From Colimorpha sp045576855 (lineage in GTDB: Bacteria > Bacteroidota > Bacteroidia > Bacteroidales > P3), in the NCBI GenBank assembly GCA_045576855.1, contig JAZNHG010000064.1, positions 1 through 8,669 on the forward strand: 8,669 nt of DNA. The letters run 5' to 3'. This document shows, one piece after another, positions 1 through 5,364 of this stretch. Every line of letters starts with the position of its first letter. Positions within the stretch are counted from its first letter, which is position 1. The notes under the pieces are model-generated. The model was not told the origin of the DNA. It made no database searches and worked only from the letters and a program-made list of their open reading frames with translations. The translations under genes and the position numbers were made by a program.

Positions 1-310
1 CCCAGGGAGTTGGCCATTAGTATTGTCTTCCTAAGCCCGCTTGGCCTCCGACTTCGCTTGCTGTTTTTGCCGCGGGAGGGGGGGGCAGTGCCAGGTGCCT
101 ACCGGGCTGTTGCGGCGCGGTTGTTTATGCAGGCTCCCCCCGTCCGTCCGGCCGCCGGAGCCGGAAAAACGCGGTTCGGATGCGTGCAATACGCTGTATT
201 CCAAAGTGCTGCACCTGTATGGCCGACGCTTTGCAAGAAGTACCCCCACCTGTTGTGACGCGAAAAAAGGCCCTTGTAACCCACTGAACGTCAGGCTCCC
301 AACCTATCAT

Positions 311-354
311 CGACTTACCAACGACTTACCAACGACTTACCAACGACTTACCAA
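311..354. repeat. four perfect tandem copies of an 11-bp unit
   Basis: The unit CGACTTACCAA occurs four times without a mismatch, at 311-321, 322-332, 333-343 and 344-354. The last two bases run directly into the palindrome at 352-375. Eleven bases is close to one helical turn, so each unit would present the same face of the DNA. That would suit a cooperative protein-binding site, but the function is unknown. A variable-number repeat arising by slippage is an alternative. Confidence 0.9.
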
Positions 355-375
355 CACCTACCGCGGTAGGTGTTG
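352..375. repeat. 24-bp perfect palindrome
   Basis: The two 12-base arms (CAACACCTACCG and its reverse complement) meet at a CCGCGG centre with no spacer. A palindrome without a loop cannot make a stable short RNA hairpin, but suits a dimeric DNA-binding protein, a recombination site or a cruciform. It directly abuts the 11-bp tandem repeats. No T-tract follows on either strand, which argues against a terminator. Confidence 0.9.
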
Positions 376-526
376 ATATGCCCTTGGCAAGCCGTATGCG
401 AGCCGAAGGAAACGCCATCGCCGAGCCGCGCCCCGGGGTCGGCATCCTTTTGCCGGGTGTACCCCTCCGCAGGGCCGTCGTCCGTTTGCGGCCGCTGAAT
501 CAATAGGGTGGCAGTTGTTTCGCAGG

Positions 527-1384
527 CTAGCGCCCCAGGATGCTGTCCAGCCGGGCGTTGAGATGGGCGAGTGAGGTGAGGCTGTCGGCAGCGATGGGGG
601 CGGTGTAGTAGTCGTAGGCGTCGGGGGCCTCATCGGTCAGTTCGACTTCCACTTCACGCCTGTCGGTGAATGCCATCACCTCTTGTTCCCCGATGCCGAT
701 GGAGAGCATGTTCCTCTTGTTGTAGTAGCGCAGGCTGGCGGCGGCATAGTTCAGCCAGCAGCGGCGGTTGTGGGTGGCCTTGACGAGGCGGCGCAGCTTG
801 TCCGAGCCCATCTGCTTCATGGGCATGTTGATGCCTTTGTTGTCGGCGGGATGGTATTTAATGTCGCGGCTGGTGTTGACAATCTCTTTCACCCAGTTGT
901 TGTAGTCGTCCTCGATGCCCTCCATAGCCGAAAAGTAGGCTCCCACATTGTCGATAAACGGCACGTTGCCCACGTTCTTCCATGTCTCGATGCTGTTCGA
1001 GAAGATGTTCTCGGCCGACTTGTCGCGCGCCAGCAGCGAGACGTTGAGCACCCGCGACACCAGATTGTCCAGTTCCGCTTCGGGCATCCGCTCCAGTTCG
1101 TCCAGGGGCTTGCTGAGCAGCCAGGTGGCAAGACTGTCGGCCTGTGCCATGCGCTCGGCGCGAGCCTCCAGGGTGCGTGCAAAAGACTCTATGTTGCTCA
1201 TCACCATCATGGCCGACAGGCGGCGGTCCTTGTTCCGCTGTATCTCCTCGGTCACTCGGGCTGCGGTGATGGTGAAGGCCAGCGAAATGGTGGTACCGAC
1301 AATAATCATGACAATCTGTTTCCAGAAGCCGCGACGGCTATCCACATTGACTTTGGGAGGTCTTAAGATGTTGATTTTGGTCAT
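527..1384 (-). CDS. hypothetical single-pass membrane-anchored protein
   Basis: This is a 285-residue protein I do not recognise. A short basic N-terminus is followed by one membrane segment at about residues 23-42 (QIVMIIVGTTISLAFTITAA). A charged, probably helical stretch (about 43-80, many Glu/Arg/Lys) comes next, then a soluble domain to the end. With the positively charged N-terminal side inside, the bulk should lie in the periplasm, although the segment could also be an uncleaved anchor in the other orientation. The general plan (basic N-terminus, one membrane helix, helical rod) resembles small uncharacterised Bacteroidota membrane proteins, but I can assign no family. The ATG at 1382-1384 is chosen because a good promoter lies about 30 bases upstream. 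The gene is divergent from pnp and alone on its strand. Base composition is GC-rich like pnp, with no sign of transfer. Confidence 0.75.
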   Translation of the reverse strand: MTKINILRPPKVNVDSRRGFWKQIVMIIVGTTISLAFTITAARVTEEIQRNKDRRLSAMMVMSNIESFARTLEARAERMAQADSLATWLLSKPLDELERMPEAELDNLVSRVLNVSLLARDKSAENIFSNSIETWKNVGNVPFIDNVGAYFSAMEGIEDDYNNWVKEIVNTSRDIKYHPADNKGINMPMKQMGSDKLRRLVKATHNRRCWLNYAAASLRYYNKRNMLSIGIGEQEVMAFTDRREVEVELTDEAPDAYDYYTAPIAADSLTSLAHLNARLDSILGR

Positions 1385-1418
1385 TCTGAACTAAGTATTG
1401 TGAGATAATCAGAGGTTG

Positions 1419-1450
1419 CAAAAATTGGAACTTTTCTACAAATGGCCAAA
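1419..1450 (-). promoter_or_regulatory. Bacteroidota-type promoter of the membrane-protein gene
   Basis: Read on the minus strand, TTTG (1450-1447) is followed after exactly 20 bases by AATTTTTG (1426-1419). This is the TTTG-N19-21-TANNTTTG consensus with one mismatch in the -7 box. Transcription would start near 1412, giving a leader of about 30 bases before the ATG at 1384. Confidence 0.6.
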
Positions 1451-1489
1451 TAATTCTCTTTTTTCAATACCCAATTGTCAAAAAAAATG

Positions 1490-1497
1490 TATCTTTG
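1490..1497 (+). promoter_or_regulatory. -7 box of the pnp promoter
   Basis: TATCTTTG is a perfect match to the TANNTTTG -7 box of the Bacteroidota primary sigma factor. No TTTG lies at the standard spacing upstream; only a T-rich run (1459-1464) and a TTG at 1475-1477, which is too close, are present. The start site would be near 1503, giving pnp a leader of about 120 bases. This argues against translation from the upstream in-frame ATGs. Confidence 0.6.
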
Positions 1498-1567
1498 CAC
1501 TTTCTTTTAGCCGGTCTTTTGATGCCCGCCGAAGGAGATAGTAATTTGAATATTAACACTTTTATGG

Positions 1568-1590
1568 GCCTTGGGGACGGTCCCCGAGGC
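1568..1590 (+). promoter_or_regulatory. stable hairpin in the pnp leader
   Basis: GCCTTGGGGA and TCCCCGAGGC form a 10-bp stem (one G-U pair) around the triloop CGG, 33 bases before the pnp ATG. No T-run follows, so it is not a simple terminator. In Escherichia coli, pnp controls its own mRNA through a hairpin in its leader that is processed by RNase III. A similar role here is only an analogy. Confidence 0.5.
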
Positions 1591-1623
1591 TGCGGTAAAG
1601 TAATAGAAAACAATAAAAAACAA

Positions 1624-3888
1624 ATGAACGAACACATTATCACTAAGCGTTTCGACCTCGGCGACGGCCGCATGATCGAAATCGAGACCGGCAAGCTGGC
1701 CAAACAGGCCGACGGCGCTGCCGTGGTGCGCATGAACAACACGATGCTTCTGGCCACCGTCTGCTCGAAGAAGGAGGTGGGCGAGAACGTCGACTTCATG
1801 CCTCTCACCGTTGACTACCAGGAAAAATACGCCGCCATGGGTCGCTTCCCCGGCGGTTTCTTCAAGCGCGAGGCACGTCCCTCGGAGCATGAGATTCTCA
1901 TCGCCCGTCTGGTCGACCGCGCCCTGCGTCCCCTCTTCCCCGACAACTTCCACGCCGAGGTGCAGGTGAACATCACCCTCATCAGCGGTGACCACGACAC
2001 CATGCCCGACCAGCTGGCCGCCTTGGCCGCTGCCTCGGCCCTCGCCGTGAGCGACATCCCCTTCAACGGCCCCGTCAGCGAGGTGCGCGTGAGCTACCTC
2101 GACGGCCAGTACGTCATCAACACCCCCATGCAGGACATCGAGCGCGCCGACCTCGACCTTATCGTGGCCGCCACCGAGGACAACATCATGATGGTGGAAG
2201 GTGAGATGAAAGAGGTCAGCGAGGATGTGATGCTCAATGCCCTCAAGGCTGCCCACGAGGCTATCAAAATCCAGTGCCGCGTGCTGAACGAGCTCACCAT
2301 CGAGACCGGCAAGCAGGAGAAGCGCGAGTACTGCCACGAGGTGAACGACGAGGAGCTGCGCGAGCGCATCCGCCAGGCTGTCTACCAGAAGTGCTACGAC
2401 TTCAGTAAGCAGGGCATCGCCAACAAGCACCAGCGCGAGGACGGCTTCGCCGCCATCAAGCAGGAGTTCATCGACGCCAACTATACCGAAGAGACCCTCA
2501 CCGACGAGGTGAAGTTCATGATCGACCGCTACTATCACGACACCGAGCGCGAGGCCATGCGCGACATGGTGCTCAACGAGCGCACCCGCCTCGACGGCCG
2601 TCATCTCGACGAGATCCGCCCCATCTGGTGCGAGACCGACTACCTGCCTTCGGCTCACGGTAGCGCCATCTTTACCCGCGGCGAGACGCAGTCCCTCAGC
2701 ACCTGCACGCTGGGCACCAAGCTCGACGAGCAGAAGATCGACGGTGCCGTCATCGAGGGCACCCGCCGCTTCCTGCTGCACTACAACTTCCCCGGCTTCG
2801 CCACCGGCGAGGTGAAACGCAGTGGCAGCACCAGCCGCCGCGAGGTGGGCCACGGCCACCTGGCCTGGCGTGCCCTCAAGGAGGTTCTGCCCACCGAGGA
2901 GGAATGCCCCTACACCATCCGCGTGGTCTCCGACATCCTCGAGTCTAACGGATCCAGTTCGATGGCCACCGTCTGCGCCGGCTGCATGGCGCTGATGGAT
3001 GCCGGCGTCAAGTTGCGCAAGCCCGTGGCCGGTATCGCTATGGGTCTTATCTCGAAGGGTGACAAGTGGGCCGTGCTGAGCGACATCCTCGGCGACGAGG
3101 ACCACCTCGGCGACATGGACTTCAAGGTCTGCGGCACCCGCGACGGTATCACCGCCTGCCAGATGGATATCAAGGTCGACGGCCTCAGCTACGACGTGCT
3201 GGCCAAGGCCCTCGAGCAGGCTCGCCAGGGCCGTCTCTACATCCTCGACAAGATTGCCGAGACCATCCCGCAGCCCCGTGAGGACTACAAGGACTTCGTG
3301 CCCCGCATCGAGCAGATCCGCATCCCGAAAGACTTTATCGGCGCCGTCATCGGCAAGGGTGGCGAGGTCATCCAGAAAATCCAGGCCGAGACCAACACCA
3401 TTATCAATATCGAAGAGGAAGGCGAGTTCGGCATTGTCGACGTGGCTTCGGCCAACAAGGACGACATTGCCGCCGCCCTCAAGTGGATCAAGGACATCTG
3501 CACGGTACCCGAAGTGGGCGATGTGTTCGACGCCAAGGTCGTCAGCATCGTCGAGTTCGGTGCCTTCATGGAGTTCCTGCCCGGCAAGGAAGGCCTGATG
3601 CACATCAGCGAGTACGAGTGGGGTCACCCCGAGACGCTGGAAGGTGTCATCCATGTGGGCGACGAGTTCCAGGTGAAGGTCATCGCCTTCGACGAGAAGA
3701 ACGGCAAAATCAAGCTCAGCCGCAAGGCCCTCCTGCCCAAGCCCGAAGGCTATGTCGAGGAGAAGCCCGCCCGCGGCCCGCGCCGCGAAGGCGGCGACCG
3801 TGGAGGCCGCGACCGTGGTCCCCGCCGCGAAGGTAACGGCGGTGGTGAGCGCCGCAGCGGTGGCAACGGCAATGGCCGCCGTCGCTAA
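1624..3888 (+). CDS. pnp: polynucleotide phosphorylase
   Basis: The protein is the phosphate-dependent 3'-to-5' exoribonuclease of RNA decay, a cytoplasmic trimer. It has 754 residues, slightly longer than the usual 700-715 because of its tail. The first RNase PH domain lies at about 5-145 (FPGGFFKREAR near 73), followed by the helical linker. The second RNase PH domain (about 325-545) carries FTRGETQ at 350-356 and EDHLGDMDFKV, whose Asp493 and Asp499 correspond to the catalytic aspartates. A KH domain (about 560-622) has GKGG at 577-580, and an S1 domain spans about 630-704. The last 50 residues are an Arg/Gly/Asn-rich low-complexity tail. The ATG at 1624 follows an A-rich tract and gives the usual N-terminus (IELGDGR-like). 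Earlier in-frame ATGs lie in the hairpin-bearing leader. Codons are strongly C-ending and GC-rich. A partial second copy of the 3' end lies at 7867-8615. Confidence 0.98.
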   Translation: MNEHIITKRFDLGDGRMIEIETGKLAKQADGAAVVRMNNTMLLATVCSKKEVGENVDFMPLTVDYQEKYAAMGRFPGGFFKREARPSEHEILIARLVDRALRPLFPDNFHAEVQVNITLISGDHDTMPDQLAALAAASALAVSDIPFNGPVSEVRVSYLDGQYVINTPMQDIERADLDLIVAATEDNIMMVEGEMKEVSEDVMLNALKAAHEAIKIQCRVLNELTIETGKQEKREYCHEVNDEELRERIRQAVYQKCYDFSKQGIANKHQREDGFAAIKQEFIDANYTEETLTDEVKFMIDRYYHDTEREAMRDMVLNERTRLDGRHLDEIRPIWCETDYLPSAHGSAIFTRGETQSLSTCTLGTKLDEQKIDGAVIEGTRRFLLHYNFPGFATGEVKRSGSTSRREVGHGHLAWRALKEVLPTEEECPYTIRVVSDILESNGSSSMATVCAGCMALMDAGVKLRKPVAGIAMGLISKGDKWAVLSDILGDEDHLGDMDFKVCGTRDGITACQMDIKVDGLSYDVLAKALEQARQGRLYILDKIAETIPQPREDYKDFVPRIEQIRIPKDFIGAVIGKGGEVIQKIQAETNTIINIEEEGEFGIVDVASANKDDIAAALKWIKDICTVPEVGDVFDAKVVSIVEFGAFMEFLPGKEGLMHISEYEWGHPETLEGVIHVGDEFQVKVIAFDEKNGKIKLSRKALLPKPEGYVEEKPARGPRREGGDRGGRDRGPRREGNGGGERRSGGNGNGRRR

Positions 3889-3907
3889 CTGTTGTCCCGA
3901 ATAAAAA

Positions 3908-3943
3908 ACAAGTCGAGCCATCCGCAAGGGTGGCTCGACTTGT
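3908..3943. terminator. bidirectional intrinsic terminator between pnp and the toxin gene
   Basis: Arms 3908-3923 and 3928-3943 pair over 16 bp (one G-U) around a GCAA tetraloop of the GNRA class. Read on the minus strand the stem is followed by TTTTTT, a canonical terminator for the toxin-antitoxin operon. On the plus strand the tail is only TATTAT, weaker, but the stem lies 20 bases after the pnp stop. One hairpin probably ends both convergent transcripts. Confidence 0.85.
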
Positions 3944-3970
3944 ATTATAGTGTATTGAGACTCTTGATGG

Positions 3971-4309
3971 TTATAGACCGTTTCGTTTCAGCAGCTCTTT
4001 CAGTTCACGGTCGGAGATGTTTTCTTGATCCGACTTGTCGTACATCTGCAAAAGAGTGACGTCGGCATCGGTGGCATTGTAAATCACAGTATGGGTAATC
4101 ACCCGTGCACCGCCACTTTTACCCTTTTGCTTGGAGGCTATAGCCATCCTCACTTTACGAAGGCCGTGTTTGATTTCCGTACCCATCAGGGGATTCTCCT
4201 GTAGTTCGGACAGAAACTTGATGTAGTCTTCTTTCATCGAAGCGTACCTTTTGCTGAGTTTCTTTAGTGTACGTTCGAATTCAGCAGTGGTGTAGATGTC
4301 ACAATTCAT
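3971..4309 (-). CDS. RelE/ParE-family toxin of a type II toxin-antitoxin system
   Basis: The product has 112 residues from the ATG at 4307-4309, giving MNCDIYTTAEFERTL at the N-terminus, typical for a RelE-like fold starting with a beta strand. A longer 124-residue form from 4345 is possible but would overlap the antitoxin by 47 bases and add an atypical basic extension. Helices near 9-40 (EFERTLKKLSKRYASMKEDY) precede the basic strand region KVRMAIASKQKGKSGGARVI at about 53-72. LLQMYDKSDQENISDRELKELL forms the C-terminal part. Toxins of this superfamily usually cleave mRNA on the ribosome, although some bind gyrase; which one applies cannot be read from sequence. The start overlaps the end of the antitoxin gene by 11 bases (ATGAATTGTGA), so translation is probably coupled. 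Confidence 0.85.
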   Translation of the reverse strand: MNCDIYTTAEFERTLKKLSKRYASMKEDYIKFLSELQENPLMGTEIKHGLRKVRMAIASKQKGKSGGARVITHTVIYNATDADVTLLQMYDKSDQENISDRELKELLKRNGL

Positions 4310-4514
4310 CGATAAGCTCCTCCGCGCGTCTGCCTTTTTTGCCATTTAACTGCATTTGTCGAAACTCGGCGAAAGCACGGTCAAGGCTCGACAACACTTC
4401 TTCTTTCGAGTCAGAAGGAGTGCTGACCTCTGTGTATTTCCAGCCAAATCCTTGTACCAATCTTTGAAAGAAGGAAAAGTCTGTGTTGGGGATGTTTATT
4501 GTTACCTCTCTCAT
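4299..4514 (-). CDS. antitoxin of the RelE/ParE-type pair
   Basis: A 71-residue acidic protein is encoded immediately upstream of the toxin in the same operon, and position and size identify it as the antitoxin. The N-terminal half (MREVTINIPNTDFSFFQRLV) could form a strand followed by helices, the place of a DNA-binding or dimerisation segment. The C-terminal part (SSLDRAFAEFRQMQLNGKKG and the ending AEELIDEL) resembles the helical toxin-wrapping tail of such antitoxins. I do not recognise a named family. The antitoxin-first order and 11-base overlap are usual for type II systems. The start at 4514 is the only good one. Operon autoregulation is expected from the family, and an inverted repeat at 4565-4581 is a candidate operator. 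Confidence 0.75.
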   Translation of the reverse strand: MREVTINIPNTDFSFFQRLVQGFGWKYTEVSTPSDSKEEVLSSLDRAFAEFRQMQLNGKKGRRAEELIDEL

Positions 4515-4556
4515 AATTGTTGTTTTGCTCTTATAACGTGAGAATCGAAAAAATAT

Positions 4557-4587
4557 TTTGTCAGTACGAATCTTTTTCGTAATTTTG
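4557..4587 (+). promoter_or_regulatory. perfect-consensus Bacteroidota promoter
   Basis: TTTG (4557-4560), 19 bases, then TAATTTTG (4580-4587) matches the consensus at every specified base and in spacing. Transcription would start near 4594, over 300 bases before the next gene on this strand. It is divergent from the antitoxin gene, whose ATG is at 4514. It should drive the structured RNA and, by read-through, the NTPase and LRR genes. Confidence 0.8.
4565..4581. promoter_or_regulatory. operator-like inverted repeat inside the promoter spacer
   Basis: TACGAA (4565-4570) and TTCGTA (4576-4581) are perfect inverted arms separated by TCTTT. The site fills the spacer between the -33 and -7 boxes and overlaps the -7 box by two bases. 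It lies about 50 bases upstream of the antitoxin start. A dimeric repressor here could control both directions; the antitoxin itself is the obvious candidate. Confidence 0.5.
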
Positions 4588-4593
4588 CAGCGA

Positions 4594-4806
4594 CAAATAA
4601 ACGAACAGATATATGTAGAAAAACAGAAATAGTTAAAGCAAAAATATTGAGCTGACGCTCTTGTTCTCGGTGTTGTAAAGTCTGGAAAACATTACTACCG
4701 TGTGAGAATAAGGATGCGAAGGTTCACGCATAGGCGTGAATTCCTTTCACCACTTATTTACACAAAGGTATTTCCAGACACCCACAACCCAAATAAGTGG
4801 CTTTTT
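4594..4806 (+). ncRNA. structured leader or small RNA with two competing folds
   Basis: This RNA starts at a strong promoter and has no convincing reading frame. Fold A is one long irregular hairpin. GTTGT (4672-4676) pairs with ACAAC (4784-4788), and GTCTGGAAA (4680-4688) with TTTCCAGAC (4771-4779). An asymmetric bubble follows (11 and 7 bases). Then GTGT/AATAAG (4700-4712) pairs with CTTATT/ACAC (4753-4763), AAGG with CCTT, and TTCACGC (4723-4729) with GCGTGAA (4734-4740) over an ATAG loop. Fold B pairs CCACTTATTT (4750-4759) with AAATAAGTGG (4791-4800), directly before CTTTTT, a terminator-like arrangement. The two folds exclude each other. It may be an attenuator-type leader for the downstream genes. 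Size and the bubbled hairpin also allow a 6S-like RNA; I cannot identify it by sequence. Confidence 0.5.
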
Positions 4807-4852
4807 AATCAAAGAGAGGATTTACGCCTTTCTTTATGCCCCTTATCGAAAC

Positions 4853-4884
4853 ATCGGATTCCGGCTCAATAGCTGGAAGCCGAT
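4853..4884 (+). promoter_or_regulatory. strong hairpin just upstream of the NTPase gene
   Basis: ATCGG and TTCCGGCT (4853-4866) pair with AGCTGGAA and CCGAT (4871-4884). The 13 pairs include one G-U and one A/G mismatch, and the loop is CAAT. It ends 22 bases before the ATG at 4907 and has no T-run, so it is more likely a translational or RNA-stability element, or a protein-binding palindrome, than a terminator. Confidence 0.55.
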
Positions 4885-4906
4885 AATCATTTAATACATC
4901 ACAAAT

Positions 4907-5362
4907 ATGGACATTATTATCATTAAAGGAACGCAGAACAGTGGCAAGACAACAACGGCCGCCTGTCTGCACAACGAGTTAATCAATACCGAAGGGGCAT
5001 TGTTGAAGTTGTATCGCACCGCTGGCGGCTATATGCCTGTGATGGGCGAGATGCGTGACTTTTGGTCGGTGCTTGACCTTGGCCGGAAACGTATCGTCAT
5101 CATATCGCAAGGTGATGATGCCAACTATTTAGAAAAGATGATGGAGCATCTGATTTTTTCATACGCTCCCGACATCGTGGTCGTGTGCTCTCGTACCAGG
5201 GAACTTGAGGGCTCTTCGTTGAAGATGCTGAACGAAAAGTACGGTCATTTCATCAGGCAGGATTGTATCTTTGAAGTCGTAAAGACGAATAATCCGGCAG
5301 ATGCGCTCAATGCGAAGAAGGCGCTCGCTCACAATATTGTCAACAAAATCAAAACCTTGTAG
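4907..5362 (+). CDS. small P-loop NTPase of unknown role
   Basis: The 151-residue soluble protein begins with a hydrophobic strand (DIIIIK) directly followed by a Walker A motif, GTQNSGKTT at 8-16. A possible Walker B strand is RIVIISQGDD near 62-71, and a further hydrophobic strand, DIVVVCSR, follows near 92-99. The small size and lack of any added domain resemble nucleotide-kinase-like or MobB-like P-loop folds. It could therefore be a phosphotransferase or a regulatory NTPase; I cannot decide. The start is the first ATG after the leader and puts the P-loop at the usual distance from the N-terminus. The stop is only 2 bases before the ATG of the LRR surface-protein gene, so the two are probably co-transcribed and coupled. 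No nearer promoter is visible than the one at 4557-4587. Confidence 0.7.
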   Translation: MDIIIIKGTQNSGKTTTAACLHNELINTEGALLKLYRTAGGYMPVMGEMRDFWSVLDLGRKRIVIISQGDDANYLEKMMEHLIFSYAPDIVVVCSRTRELEGSSLKMLNEKYGHFIRQDCIFEVVKTNNPADALNAKKALAHNIVNKIKTL

Positions 5363-5364
5363 TT

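Larger units (their letters stand above)
1..526. other. GC-rich stretch without a convincing gene
   Basis: Several frames are open on both strands here, as expected in GC-rich DNA. None has a recognisable domain, a credible start context or a preferred reading direction. The only clear structure is the tandem repeat and palindrome at 311-375, listed separately. A 42-codon open frame starts just after the palindrome (378-506), but I see nothing to support its being a gene. The stretch lies downstream of the minus-strand gene that ends at 527. I see no U-tract terminator for that gene here. Confidence 0.5.

Noticed and set aside
311..354. A possible CRISPR array
   Set aside because: The units are 11 bp and directly adjacent with no spacers, and there is no cas gene.
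41..376. A Cys/Arg-rich 111-residue frame and overlapping frames on both strands
   Set aside because: It has no domain, ends in translation of the tandem repeats and palindrome, and competes with equally open frames.
378..506. A 42-codon frame right after the palindrome
   Set aside because: It has no recognisable features, promoter or family; chance is likely in GC-rich DNA.
683..1366. A 227-residue plus-strand frame opposite the membrane-protein gene
   Set aside because: It is antisense to a gene with a good promoter and membrane helix, and its Val/His-rich translation looks like a shadow.
1495..1623. N-terminal extension of PNPase from the first in-frame ATG
   Set aside because: The extra 43 residues overlap the promoter and leader hairpin and have no counterpart in the PNPase family; the ATG at 1624 gives the usual N-terminus.
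1507..3927. An 806-residue open frame on the minus strand across pnp
   Set aside because: It is an exact antisense shadow of pnp caused by GC-rich codon bias. Its translation is low-complexity Val/Leu/Ala/His and carries no motif.
4594..4806. A retron or reverse-transcriptase-associated RNA
   Set aside because: The RNA is long and structured, but the downstream gene is a P-loop NTPase and no reverse transcriptase occurs in the window.
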